From Galeruca laticollis (lineage: Eukaryota; Arthropoda; Insecta; Coleoptera; Chrysomelidae), in the NCBI GenBank assembly GCA_963921935.1, contig OY998179.1, forward strand, positions 56,154,222 through 56,218,221: DNA of 64,000 nt, written 5' to 3'. The position numbers and the translations under genes were made by a program. Of the stretch, positions 33,801-46,603 are shown piece by piece (positions within the stretch are counted from its first letter, which is position 1; every line of letters begins with the position of its first letter). The notes under the pieces were generated by a model. The model saw only the letters and a program-made list of their open reading frames with translations. It had not been told where the DNA came from and did no database searches.

Positions 33801-35150
33801 CCATATTATTTTTGTCCAGAGAATATTGATGGTAACTGAAAATTTTTGATGGTTGAATTTATTAATTAACCCTTTGATATTATTCAGCAAACTCACCGAC
33901 GAACTGAATCCTTAATGTAAAATTTGTATATGATTTTGTTATTTGTCTTTGTTGGCACTTCCATAATTTTTTCCAGGCGATAATTCGAAAAAGTCCCTTG
34001 TGAATAACTGGGATATGTTTATATTTAAACTTCTCTATGTGTTTTTCGGCACTGACATTCTTTATTGTTATGTGTATTAGGCTGTTTAGTCTGAAATTAG
34101 GAAAATTCCAGTATTATTGGCAAAAATGTGAATTATTGTGGTTTACTTTGGTTGCAAGTTTGAGTGTATCGACTTTTTTGCCTCCACTTTTGGCTTTTGT
34201 TACTGACCTGATAATCCCAGTGGTTTTTGTTTTGCTTCACTTACTTTTCCACTAATTAAGTTGATATGTTATAATTTACATTTCTCAATCAAATTTAGAC
34301 AAATGTCGAACACTTCCAATCAACCTTCGGAACAGCTGATCGTTTTAATTGCTAGGTCAACAGGTGCATAAACACTTGGGGGGGAAAACTTTTATATTAC
34401 TTTTTCCTCTGGCTATTGAATGCTTTTTTTATATTTTATATTGGTTCTATTTTTCGTGGTGGACTGCGCTATAAACACATTTTCTTCCTTCTGCTCATAC
34501 ACTGGATTAGTAATATTAGGAACACAGTTATTGATTGTAATACGTGGAATACTGTGTGCGGAGTGGTTAATTGTGATAATAGCTAGTACTCCATTAGTTG
34601 CGAAGGTTAAAAAATTAGCCCTCTGAACCGCCATAACCCAACCCTTTTGTAAGTGTTTGTAAGTTGTGTGATGATATTCATTTACTGTGATTCAGATGTA
34701 ATGTATTTAGCACTGTCTCACATGGAATTGCGAAACAAACGCAAACCGATGTTTTGTTCTTTATTGTTGAAATCGCAGCATAGACTTGATGTGAATTGAA
34801 AAAATTAAAAATTTATCAAACACACTTAAACACAGGTGACGCTTAAACTGTGCTTGAAGGAGGATGTTGTTTGTGTCAGATCAGCGACAAAAATTATCTT
34901 GACAATCCCTTTAAGCAAATGATCAATTTCTGATGGTTTCTCAATCATATAGTCATCATCAAGGATGGAAGTTTATTCCAAAGTTCCAAGATGATCAGGA
35001 TCAGCTTAAATCAACTGCTTATTACCTGCAAACGCTCGACTGTTTTTGGTTATCGATAAATATTAGCCACCAAAATTCATCTACATTTCCTTAAATACAA
35101 ATAATTCAAATCGTAGAACAAGTAAATCGGAAAGAGTCAATGTCCTTAAT
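30849..35150. other. Long stretch without recognisable gene
   Basis: Two frames at 34037-34255 and 34420-34626 encode hydrophobic residues, but their composition is what AT-rich DNA gives in that frame and they match no membrane family I know. No terminal repeats, tRNA or conserved motif was seen elsewhere in the stretch. Confidence 0.5.
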
Positions 35151-35213
35151 TAAACTCACTGTTTCTAGTCGATTCCACAATATATTGAAAAGATTTTAAA
35201 AAATCTAAAATAA

Positions 35214-35256
35214 TTGACAATTTTTCCGATAATAAATATCATCGTCAGATGTCTAA
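35214..35256 (-). ncRNA. Degenerate PLE hammerhead
   Basis: CTGACGA is intact (35242-35248) with helix II GATA/TATC, but GAAAC has become GGAAAA, so the conserved core after helix II and the first pair of helix III are altered. Probably inactive. Confidence 0.55.
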
Positions 35257-35756
35257 TAATTATTTTGGCTAGACCTAGTGATTGACTTAATATATTCTAA
35301 TAGAAAAAAGAAGAAGAAGATATGATGTTACAAATATTAAAGCTAAAATATTATTAGCCCTATGGAGATATCTAGAATATCTTTTTTCCAATTAAGATCA
35401 GTATAGCTGTGGAATGATATAGAAAATCAGGAAAACTATATCTGCTGATATTTACAATTATCACTTAAACAGACAGTTTGAAAGTTGAGAACTCCCTAGA
35501 TTCATCTGTTCATTGACAACTTGATATTGTGTGTTTCTCAAGTGTCTTCTGATTTCTAACTCTTCAAGGAAATCCAGTTATTATTTCCTACCACAAATAT
35601 GTAGTTCTTCTAGTTCTGTGTTAGGTGTCAAGTAGATGTTTTGCGTAGTGAGACTTATCTGATTGTTTTAATCTATATGCTCGTATGCACTGTATCTGAT
35701 CTCAAAATTTCCAAGGGTTTGACCCAAATAGACAGCATTACATTCTGGACATTTAA

Positions 35757-35757
35757 G

Positions 35758-35787
<30 letters not shown>
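35757..35787. repeat. (TA)n microsatellite inside PLE GIY-YIG
   Basis: About 15 TA units. It lies where the endonuclease of copy A should have its first beta strand, so it expanded within coding sequence after insertion. Confidence 0.85.
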
Positions 35788-35788
<1 letters not shown>

Positions 35789-36933
35789 CAGACTCCTTTA
35801 ATGTGGATATTCTTGTTTTTACGTTTATCAATTTTGTACTAACATTACTCTCTCTTTTAAAAGACCCTGTTGTATTTGTAGCTGAAAATGTTATCTTTGA
35901 AATAGTATTAGAAATATTACCTGCATATGTGATGGATTTATAATTTTTGTTTTCGTAATTTTGTTCGCGAAATATTAGTTTTAATGCCACTCTTTCCTCT
36001 TTTTTATTAATTAATTTATTTATTGTATGTAATGGAGAACCGTTGGATATTGCTATTTGTTTGAATGTATTGATTTCCCTAATAAAACTACATTTGTTCA
36101 TAAGAACTGAAAACGATCTATGTACCATTGAATTATATGCTGCCAACTTATGTGACATGGGGTGATTGGAGTTATATTGAATAGTTACATCAGTGTGTGT
36201 TAGTTTTCTGAAAATTGATTAATCGAATACATTATTAATTATTCGAATTCTTAAATCAAGCAAATTGATTGAGTTATATTCTTCAACTTCTGATGTAAAT
36301 TCATTTTTTGGGTGTATATTATTAATATGTTGTAAAACTAGTATGTTTGGAAACTACATCTAATTGTCGTTCACTACCCTTGAAACAAGCCAAAAATATT
36401 GAACCGTCAAAAGTTAAACGTCAAACCAAAAAATGACATTACAGTTTCAAATTCAATCAAAAAGAAAGTAGAAAATAATAACCAACAATAACAGTTACAA
36501 ACGCGGCAAACGCCACTGTCATATTGACAACTAATGATTATAATTCAAAGATATATAACTTTATAGAATCTAGCGGTGTACAAGTTCTTAGAGCAGACCC
36601 AACAAAAAAGTTCTCTAATAATGTAAGATATATTGTGAATAATTCAAATTATCTTTGAGTGATTACGAAAAGAAGTCCATCGTTTATTAAAATCCTTATT
36701 CTCCACAATTATACGGAACCGTTAAAATACATGAAATAACGAAACCAATTAGACCTGTAGTTTCTTATGTTAAAACTCCTAATAATTTATTAGCAAAAAC
36801 ACTTAACAATATACTTAATAGTTACGGATATACATCTAAATACTCAATTAAAAATTCAATAGAACTAATCAAAAAATTGAAAGCAGTCAAATTGTAAGAT
36901 AACTCTAAACTAATTTCATTTGATGTTACCAAT

Positions 36934-37305
36934 ATGTTCACTAAAATTCCTCTTAAAGAATGTCTAGTACTTGTACGAAAAATACTAGAAGATGAAAATA
37001 TGTTTGACAGTAATATACCAAGAAATGTCTTATTTTGGTATAGACATGTAGGTGACATATTAGCTTGTTTTATGGGTAATGAACGACAATTAGATGTATT
37101 TTTCAAACATATTAATAATATATACCCAAATATTGAATTTACATTAGAAGTTGAAGGAAATTACCAAATCAATTTTCTTGATTTAAGAGTTCAAAGAATT
37201 AATAATATTCTTGATTATTCAATTTACAGAAAACCAACACACACTGAAGTAACTAATCCATATAACTTCCCCCCACCCCATGTGACATATATTAGCAGCA
37301 TTTAA
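36934..37305 (+). pseudogene. PLE reverse transcriptase core fragment
   Basis: The longest intact piece (123 codons) of copy B RT. It carries the fingers/palm segment FTKIPLKECLVLVRKILEDE, the mutated active site HVGD in place of YVDD, and the IYRKPTHTE block that follows the palm. PLE RTs are related to telomerase and synthesise element cDNA at the insertion site. Confidence 0.8.
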
Positions 37306-38216
37306 TTCAATGATACATAGAGCTTTTTCAGTTCCTATGAACAAATCTAACTTTATTAGGGAAATCAATACAATTAAACAAATAGCATCATCCAACGGTT
37401 ATACATTACATATGATAAATAAATTAATTAATAGAAAAGAGGAAAAAGTGGCATTTAAACTAATATTTCCTGACCAAAATAACGAAAAAAAAAATTATAA
37501 AACCATCATATATGCAGGTAATATTTCTAATAATATTTCAAAGATAATATTTTCAGCTAAAAACACAACAATTTTTTTTGAAACATAAACATGTTAAATG
37601 TAAAAATTGAAAGTATTCAGATTAAAGTAGTCTGGAATATATAAACTTAAATGTCCAGAACGTAATGCTGTCTATTTGGGTCCAACCCTTAGAAATTTTG
37701 AGATTAGATAAAGTGAACATTTACCAGCACATAGATTAAAACAACCAGATTAGTTCCACTACGCAAAACATCTACTTAACACCAAACATTCATTGATACC
37801 TAATACAGAACTAGAAGTAATACATATTCGTGATAAGAAACAAGAACTGGATTTCCTTGAAGAGTTAGAACTTAGAAGACACTTAAGAAACACACAATAT
37901 CAAGTTGCCAATGAATAGATAAATCTAGGGAGCTATCCAGTTTCAAAATATCTTCATAAGTGATAATTGTAAAGATCGGCCGACATAATTTTCCTGGTTT
38001 TCTATATCATTGCACAGTTATACTGATCTTGATTGAAAAAAGATATCCAGGATATCTCCATAGGGTTAATAAGATCAAAGCTTTGATATGTGTAAAATCA
38101 CAACTTCTTCTCCGTTTCTCTATCAAAATATATTGAGTCTATCACTAGGTAGGTCACTTCTTGGACTAGTCAAAATAATCATTAAACATCAGATAGGCTT
38201 CAAATGAAATGTAACT

Positions 38217-38275
38217 TCTGTCATTCTAACGATGATATTTAATATCGAAACAATTGTCAAGTATCTTAGAATTTT
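38217..38275 (+). ncRNA. Degenerate PLE hammerhead, copy B
   Basis: CTAACGA (38226-38232) replaces CTGACGA: the conserved G of the core is A. Helix II, GAAAC-AATT-GTC and the AGAA partner of helix I are retained. The core change should prevent cleavage. Confidence 0.6.
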
Positions 38276-38655
38276 TAAAATCTTTTCAATAATTGTGGAA
38301 TTGACTAAAAACAGTGAGTTTCATTTAAAACAGTAAACCGGGTAAATTCCACAAAGAAAGGGTAGAGACAGTTAATTCCATTTAAAAATCAGGAAGGCTT
38401 GATAGAACTACGAGAATTTGTAAATTTCAGAGTACTACAGAGGAAGCCTCAAAGTACTCTAATAATGATGCACATTTTTGGGATATGGAAATTTTATTAG
38501 CATTTCTTATTTGTTTTTGATAATGGGTGCTTTCCTATCTATATATCGACACCGCTGAATCCGAAAATGCCGAATGTCAAAGTAAAATCCCAAACGGAAA
38601 TGAGATATTCAAGATAGCGTCCGAAGTGGCATCAAAACCGAATTTTGCCGCCATA

Positions 38656-38712
38656 TAATTATAATAATAATAATAGTAATAATAATAATAATAATAGATA
38701 GATAGATAGATA
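38656..38712. repeat. (TAA)n followed by (GATA)n
   Basis: About 13 TAA units with one TAG variant (38656-38696), then four GATA units. This is the left limit of a 10-kb region rich in TAA microsatellites. Confidence 0.9.
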
Positions 38713-39009
38713 TACGTTTATTGACAACATGTACATATGTATTATGTTTGAAGTCAGTCATCATGAAAGGAATAAAACAATATTTGAAACAATTAATAAA
38801 AGAAAAGTAACAATAATTTAAAACTGGGTTAAAGGTAATAAAACATCAACTAAAAAATAAAATTAACAACGGCGGTCGCTGGGCGCAAATTTTAAAAAAT
38901 CTTCGATAGAATAAAAACAATGTTCCAATAAAAACATCTTAGCGAATTTACAAAATTCACGAAGACTCCTATTTTGGAGATCGAGACCTCTATAAAAACT
39001 ATTAAAAAC

Positions 39010-39043
39010 AATAATAATAATAATAATAATAATTATAATAATA
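39010..39043. repeat. (TAA)n microsatellite
   Basis: About 11 units. An R2/Dong-like LINE 3' end starts immediately after it. Confidence 0.9.
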
Positions 39044-39045
39044 GA

Positions 39046-39300
39046 ACTGGAGAGAATTTGGAAGCAGAAGGCGGTCACCATTATTCCGTTGATTATGTCT
39101 GCTACTGGTATCACCCACAAAAAATTCACAGAACATCTGACAGAACTCGACATACCTGAAAATATACACAATCGAATACAAAAAAGCGTCATTTCACACA
39201 CGTGCACTATGGTCCGCTCGTTTCTTAGAGCACAATAGACTTCGTTTATATTTGGCCCGCCCGTATAAAGAAGAAATCCAGGGAACAAAAACCCTGTGAA
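39046..39300 (+). pseudogene. R2/Dong-like LINE 3' end (short copy)
   Basis: The translation right after the TAA run contains ELERIWKQKAVTIIPLI, SATGITHKKF and a SVISHTCTMVRSFL terminus with a stop at 39235. This is the same C-terminal sequence as in the copies ending at 40450, 45267, 46523 and 48181. Only the last ~60 codons and the 3' UTR are present; the copy is followed by another TAA run. Confidence 0.8.
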
Positions 39301-39306
39301 TTCCTA

Positions 39307-39341
39307 AAATAATAATAATAATAGTATTAATAATAATAATA
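39307..39341. repeat. (TAA)n microsatellite
   Basis: About 11 units with one TAG/TATTAA interruption. It separates two LINE 3' ends of different clades. Confidence 0.9.
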
Positions 39342-39665
39342 AAGGGACAAACCATAATTACTAGGCTAAGAATAGGTCATACAAGGCTTACCTCGTGCTA
39401 TATGCTGAGAGGACAAAGACAACCACTATGCAATACCTGTCAGACCACATTATCAGTGCAACATATTTTAATTGATTGCCCCAAATATGGAATTAGCAGA
39501 CGGCAACTATCTTTACCTAAAAATATTAAGAAATGTTTGAATAGCGGAAATGCGGCTAAAACAGTACTTACCCATCTTAGATCAAATAATATATACAGAG
39601 ATATTTAAAAAAGTTGAACTAGATTAATCTGTGAATGGGCTTATAATTCTAAGTAGTTGATGCCC
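39342..39665 (+). pseudogene. I-clade LINE 3' end fragment
   Basis: The plus-strand frame up to the stop at 39606 reads RLRIGHTRLTSCYMLRG, a CNTCQ pair and SVQHILIDCPKY, which is the C-terminal zinc-knuckle region of I/jockey-like LINE ORF2. Compare the same block (RLRIGHTYLTNAFMLRN, SLTVKHILLKC-like) at 43430-43560. It ends in a (TAA)n run, as expected for I elements. Confidence 0.8.
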
Positions 39666-39675
39666 ATACTCGAAC

Positions 39676-39735
39676 AAAAAATAACAATAATAGTAATAAT
39701 AATAATTATAATAATAATAATAATAATAATAATTA
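39676..39735. repeat. (TAA)n microsatellite
   Basis: About 19 units with CAA, TAG and TTA variants; it is both the tail of the preceding I-clade fragment and the 5' junction of the next LINE copy. Confidence 0.9.
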
Positions 39736-39736
39736 A

Positions 39737-40450
39737 TGGCTTACAGAAGGAAGACTTTTCCCTGAAACAGAAGGCTTCCTCATCGCAATACAAGATCAGG
39801 TCATATCTACACGTAATTATCAAAAATATATAATAAGAGACCCAAACATACAGACCGATAAATGCAGAAAATGTCACCAATTTAACGAAACCATAGACCA
39901 TATAACCAGTGGATGCAAAGTCTTAGCAGGCACAGAATATACCGAAAGACACAACATGGCAGGAAAAATTATTCACCAAGCCCTTGCAAAGACATATGGA
40001 CTTATAACAGAGGAAACACCCTACTACAAATACACCCCAACCACAATTATAGACACCAACGAATACAAACTATATTGGGATGTAGAAATCCGTACTGACA
40101 AAACAATAAAATGCAACAGGCCGGACATCGTTTTCCAAAATAAAAAAGAGCAAATCACCTATCTCATAGACATATCAATTCCTAACGACCCCAACATCCA
40201 AGTAAAATACAGAGAAAAAATAGCAAAGTATACTGAATTAGCCATAGAAATTCAGACACTTTGGAAACAGAAAAAAGTAGAAACCATACCGTTCATCATT
40301 TCAACCACAGGCATCACCCCACACGCCTTTAACTCACACCTTGAACAACTAAGTCTTCACCCAAATACCCATACAAACATACAAAAGTCTGTCATCCTGA
40401 AAACATGTAATATTGTGCGATCTTTCCTCAATTCAAGCAATAGACTCTGA
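39737..40450 (+). pseudogene. R2/Dong-like LINE ORF end: zinc knuckle and restriction-like endonuclease (copy 1)
   Basis: An open frame from the TAA run to a stop at 40448. It reads GRLFPETEGFLIAIQDQV, a CRKCHQ...HITSGC zinc knuckle, and a restriction-like endonuclease: CNRPDIV (Pro-Asp), LIDISIPND (catalytic Asp of the PD-(D/E)xK fold), KYxEKIxKYTELAIEIQTLW, and IPFIISTTGI. The 5' part with the RT is missing (5' truncation, common for LINEs). Endonucleases of this type let R2, R4/Dong and NeSL elements cut at preferred sites. The frame has no stop but cannot encode an active element. Confidence 0.85.
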
Positions 40451-40515
40451 GACGACCTGGTACAACCTGTCATCCCAGAAAAGAAATACCACTTGATTCA
40501 AGTGAGAAGAAAGAA

Positions 40516-40537
40516 GATAATAATAATAATAATAATG
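40516..40537. repeat. (TAA)n microsatellite
   Basis: Seven TAA units; an I-clade LINE starts right after it. Confidence 0.85.
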
Positions 40538-40539
40538 AT

Positions 40540-43500
40540 ATAACTGTCTGCTCCGCAAGACTCGCAGCCAATTTCAAATGGAACATTTTGAATCATCATA
40601 ATTCGACAGACCACTTTCCAATTAAAATCGATTGTGCTGATCACCTCCAAAACAGAGATATCCCTAGACGATGGCGTCTTGAGAAAGCGAATTGGGTGCT
40701 GTACCAAAGTTTGACCGAAAGACTTGACACTCCAAATGGACCTATAAAGGAGTTAGTCGACATTTTCTCCGAGGAAATTTTATCTGCGGCACATGATGCT
40801 ATACCATATGGTCGTGATACACGAGGGAAACGTAGAGTGCCATGGTGGAATGAAGAAATCGCGACTGCCATCCGGGAAAAAAAACGCGCCTTCAATCTAT
40901 TCAAGAGAAACCCTACGCATGAAAATATCATCAACTTCAAAAAACTTCGAGCAAAAGCAAGAAAGATAACGCTTAAATGTAAGAATGAGTCTTGGAGGAA
41001 CTACATTTCAACCATAAACACAGAAACCTCGAACACAGAGCTATGGCATAAAATCAGATGTATAACTGGAAAGTCATTCTCATTACCATCCCCGGTATTA
41101 TCCATCAATGGACAACCTATCACAAACCCGTCAGAAATTGCTGAGCAGCTAGCTGAATTCTTTGAAAGCTCCTCATCCTCGTCTGTATACTCAGAATCAT
41201 TTCAAAGTATAAAAGCATTGTCCGAAATTCCCTTGAACTTCGATTCAGTCAACTATCTATCATATAATGACCCTTTCACGATCCAAGAGTTAACAGAAGT
41301 TCTCAACTCATCCAAAAAATCTGCCCCTGGGCCAGACGAAATCCCATATGAATTCATCCGTTTTTTACCTGAAAAACAAAAAATAATTTTTTTATATATT
41401 ATTAATCAAATATGGCAAAAGCATTCGTACCCTGAAAAATGGCGTGAAGCCACCATTATTCCGATACCAAAGGAAGGAAAAGATCATAAACAGGCGACAA
41501 ATTACCGACCTATTTCCCTTACTTGCAGTATGAGCAAGATCATGGAGAGGTTGGTCAGTATTCGATTGATATGGTACATCGAAAATAACCAACTCCTAAA
41601 TCCTATTCAATCTGGTTTTCGTAAGAATAGATCAACGTTGGATCAAATTTGCCATTTAGAAAACGCTATTCAAAACAGTTTTGCTAAAAGAAACCACTTA
41701 GTGGCTGTTTTCTTTGACATAGAAAAAGCTTACGATACGACTTGGTGCTTTGGAATTTTGAAAACACTCCACAATTGGGGAATGCGAGGTCACCTTCCAC
41801 TTTTCATTGAGGAGTTCCTGAAAAATCGCAGTTTGAGAGTCCAAGTAGGAGCAGAAAAATCAGAAACTCATAATCAAGAAAACGGAATACCACAAGGTTC
41901 CACCTTGAGCGTGATCCTATTTGCAATTGCAATTAATAGCCTAGTGTCAGTTATAGAGAACTCTGTAGGAAAGTGCCTTTATGTGGATGATTTGACAATC
42001 TTCTTTTCAGCGGATTCAATGGAGAATATGGATCATGTCCTACAAGAAAACATCAATGCACTCGCTGAACAAGCTAACCGTATAGGTTTTCGTTTCTCAG
42101 CAAACAAAACTAAATGTATGCATTTCTGTCGTCTGAGAAGACTCCATGACGAACCAAAATTGACACTGTATGGTAATCCTCTTGAAGTTGTACCAACATA
42201 TAAATTCTTGGGGATTATTTTTGACCAAAAGCTCTATTGGAAAAATCATATTGATAACCTGGTCACTAAATGTAAGAAAACTCTAAACGTTATGAAGGCA
42301 GTGTCAAGCATATCCTGGGGAATGGATAGAGATATCCTACTTAGGATGTATAAAACGCTCATTCTTTCCAAAATGGATTACGGTTGTTCCGTGTATGGCT
42401 CAGCCAGAAAGTCTCACTTAAAACAATTAGATTCAATTCAAGGAACTGGCTTAAGACTCGCTATCGGCGGCTTTCGAACTAGCCCACTCTCCGCTTTTTG
42501 CTGCGAAGCAGGCATCCCTCCTTTAGAATTCAGGAGAAAACGTCTAATATTAAATTACGGTATAAATGCCCGCAGTCAACAGAACAATCCGAACTTCGAA
42601 CTCTTTTTCCCTAGTGAAATGAATGCAACGTTTGAATGAAAACAAACAAGTTCTAAGCCTATAGGAATACGATTCCAAGATACTGTGTCCGAATTAAATA
42701 TCACTCTTCCATCTGTCTACCCAATAGGCCCAAGTGAAAACCCACCTTGGAATCTGAAACTCCCAAAAATTCACCTAGAATGCCAGAAGCACAGAAAAGA
42801 AGAAACAAACAGAAGCATATATATCACTTTATTCAACTCCATCCTATTTTCTTACTCTGAATACAGAATAATTTATACGGACGGCTCCAAAATGAACAAT
42901 GGAGTAGGGAGTGCGTTCGTCACAATGGGAGAAAGCTTTTCCTGGACACTCCCTCCATCGGCAAGTATCTTCACGGCTGAATTATACGCTATATGGCAGG
43001 CCCTAAGATATTCTGAAATGGATATCTACAAAACCACTTTGATTTGTACAGACTCTCTCAGCGTATGCCAGGCACTTAATAATAGGTTCAACAAAAATCC
43101 GTTAGTACAAATCATTCTATCGCTGACAGATTGGCTCCACCGGCTGGAAAAACGTGTCTGTTTCATTTGGATCCCTGGCCATATAGGAATAGCTGGGAAC
43201 GAGTTGGCCGACCTGGCTGCGAAAGATGCTACTGACTCCGCAATGTTCGAAGATATTCCTATAACTCCCTCAGATCTAAAACTTGAAGCGAATATTAAAG
43301 CAATAAATCAATGGCAAAGACAATGGAACTTCAGCGACACTAAACTCAGGGAGATAAAACACACAGTTAGTAAATGGGAATACCCACCTAAACTGAATAG
43401 AAGAGAACAAGTTGCTATATCCCGTCTAAGAATTGGCCACACCTATCTCACTAATGCGTTCATGCTCCGGAATGAGCCCCAACCCCGATGTGAGGTTCGT

Positions 43501-43830
43501 CAGAATGCTAGGCTAACAGTAAAACACATCTTACTTAAATGCAGAAACTTTTCACATCTCCGGAGTCAGATGAATTTATCTGGTGATATACGTGTTTGTC
43601 TTGCCAACAACCCACGTGAAATGTGGAAAATGGTCATCTTCCTAAAAAATTCAAAACTACTAGGAAAAATATGAAGTGTAGAAATTATATTATTCTTTTA
43701 CCAGAACTACATCATGATTGTATGAATACGGACCTTATGATCGGCAGAAAGTTTTGAACAACTGGTAGAGTAAGGCTAATGACCAAAGTAGTCGATGCCT
43801 GAAGTGAAAGAAAAAAAAATAATAATAATA
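40540..43830 (+). mobile_element. I-clade LINE, 5'-truncated, with (TAA)n tail
   Basis: Begins within the last endonuclease motif, runs through RT and RNase H, and ends in AAAGAAAAAAAAATAATAATAATA at 43809-43832. A TAA-rich tail and RNase H within ORF2 are typical of the I clade. It is the best preserved LINE in the window, interrupted by a single stop. Confidence 0.88.
40588..43674 (+). pseudogene. I-clade LINE ORF2: endonuclease end, reverse transcriptase, RNase H
   Basis: One frame of 1029 codons with a single TGA at 42637-42639. Residues ~4-11 (STDHFPIK) are the last motif of the AP-like endonuclease. RT follows with KSAPGPDEIPYEF, ATIIPIPKEGKD, YRPISLT, SGFRKNRST, VFFDIEKAYDTTW (first catalytic Asp), GIPQGSTLS and YVDDLTIFF (about 41983; catalytic pair intact), then TYKFLGIIFD. 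After the stop, RNase H shows YTDGSKMN, AELYAIWQAL, CTDSLSV and GNELADLAAK, i.e. the D-E-D-D set. A C-terminal RLRIGHTYLTNAF block and Cys residues end the protein. Apart from the TGA all catalytic residues I can check are present. Confidence 0.9.
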
Positions 43831-43831
43831 A

Positions 43832-45330
43832 AAATCACAGAAACAATATCGACGGACATACAAATGGAATTTGGATTTGACAAGTGCAAAGCCAACAGTA
43901 TAGAACGAGGTAACTGGACACACACTAATGGAACAGTCACAACAACTGGCAAAATAGAGCACATGGATGAAGCCAACTCATACAAATATCTAGGATTCGA
44001 CCAGACAATTAAACTGAACCACACTGAGCTCAAACAAAGACTCATCCAGAAATTCACCTCAAGACTCACCCAACTACTTAAAAGCAAACTCAACTCAAAA
44101 AATATCACAAAAGCTATAAATACGTATGCAGTTTCATTACTGACATACTCATTTGGAGTTTTAAAATGGACACACACAGACCTAGACAACATTAACAGGA
44201 CCACCAGGACGAAACTCACCAAGCACAACATGCACCACAGGAACGCTTGCATTGATAGAATCACGCTGCCCCGATCTGAAGGAGGGAGAGGTATTTTGGA
44301 TACGCACCCACTTCATAATTCACAAATCACGAGCCTCAGGATCTACTTCTACAATAAAGCTACACAAAGTCCTCTTCACTTGGCAATCACAAAAGCCGAC
44401 AAAAAATATACCCCATTGGAACTATGCAACACAAACCTAAGTTTAAAAGACGAACCAACCATACACAACGAAAAAATTAACCTATGGTCAGGGAAAGAAA
44501 TACATGGACGTTAGTACAACCACTCTAAAAATACAAGCGTCGACCAAAGAAACTCCCACACATGGCTACACAATGGAAACCTGTTCCCCGAAACAGAAGG
44601 ATTCATGTGAGCGATCCAAGACGGTATAATCAACACACGCGCATACAGTAAATTCATCATTGAGGACCCGACAGTAACGGACAATAAATGCCGACGATGT
44701 CACAATGCACGGGAAATAATTGAACATATAACTAATAGCTGTAGCACACTAGCACCCACCAAGTACCTAGATAGACACAACGCCGCCGCAAAAATTATAC
44801 ACCAAAGCATTGCTATTGAACATTCATTATTGAACAAACATACGCCCTACTACACATACACACCATCTGACATACTTGAAAACGCAGACTATAAACTATA
44901 TTGGGATAAAACTCTCCAATCTGACAAACCCCTATCATGCAATAGACCCGATATTACGTTCACGGACAAGAAGGAGAAGCACACATACCTAATAGACATC
45001 TCAATACCAAACGATCAAAACGTACCAGCTAAATATTCGGAAAAAATCCAAAATTACATCCCGCTCGCCATAGAACTTGAAAGAATATGGAAACAAAAAA
45101 CGGTCACTGTCATACCAATCATCATTTCATCCACAGGCCTCACACACACATCCTTCATCGGACACCTATCAGAACTCAATCTACCCGCAACTATACACAA
45201 CCAAACACAGAAAGCCGTAATACTACAAACATGCAACATTGTTAGATCATTCCTCCGACATCAATAGAGTCCTCCTATACTTGGACTCCACCCGTATAGG
45301 CGGAACACACCAGGACAAACCTGTGCCTCA
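43832..45330 (+). pseudogene. R2/Dong-like LINE, RT thumb to 3' end (copy 2)
   Basis: Starts in the (TAA)n tail of the I-clade element. The frame 43795-44514 reads MEFGFDKCKANSIERG, SYKYLGFDQT and RITLPRSEGGRGILD (the region after the RT active site in R2/R4-type LINEs). Stops at 44512 (TAG) and about 44606 (TGA) interrupt the same frame. It then continues with NLFPETEGFM, a CRRCH...HITNSC knuckle, and the endonuclease (CNRPDITF, LIDISIPND, KTVTVIPIIISSTGL), ending at 45267 with LQTCNIVRSFL. The 3' UTR runs to the next TAA repeat at 45336. Confidence 0.85.
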
Positions 45331-45335
45331 GTTCC

Positions 45336-46590
<1,255 letters not shown>

Positions 46591-46603
46591 GACACAAAAA
46601 GGA

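Larger units (their letters stand above)
35155..36420 (-). mobile_element. Penelope-like element, copy A (3' part)
   Basis: Reading leftward from 36420: the end of RT (NSINLLDLRI, then a HPMSHKLAAYNSMVHR block), a helical linker, and the GIY-YIG endonuclease start near 35800, where an (AT)n run replaces the Tyr-Lys-Leu-Lys strand. The family-type KxLEILR block follows at about 35700. The pLTR covers about 35560-35155. The hammerhead at 35215-35255 is degenerate. It stands head to head with copy B, starting at about 36.4 kb. Confidence 0.8.
36440..38345 (+). mobile_element. Penelope-like element, copy B
   Basis: RT segments follow in order: KITKPIRPVVSYVKTPNN-like block (about 36730), KLISFDVTNMFTKIPLKECL (36907-36965), and the active-site strand WYRHVGDILACF, where family members have YVDD; the two altered residues should abolish RT activity. 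A EGNYQINFLDLRV block follows, then a HRAFSVPMN linker frame (37310-37588) and a GIY-YIG endonuclease at about 37630-37920 (YKLKCPERNAVYLG, RNFEIR, HYAKHLLNTKHSL). The pLTR follows to 38345 with a degenerate hammerhead. Stops and frameshifts occur throughout. Confidence 0.85.

Noticed and set aside
34037..34626. Two hydrophobic frames that might be receptor fragments
   Set aside because: Hydrophobicity is what T-rich DNA yields in this frame; no conserved motif, no splice sites that join them, no similarity recognised.
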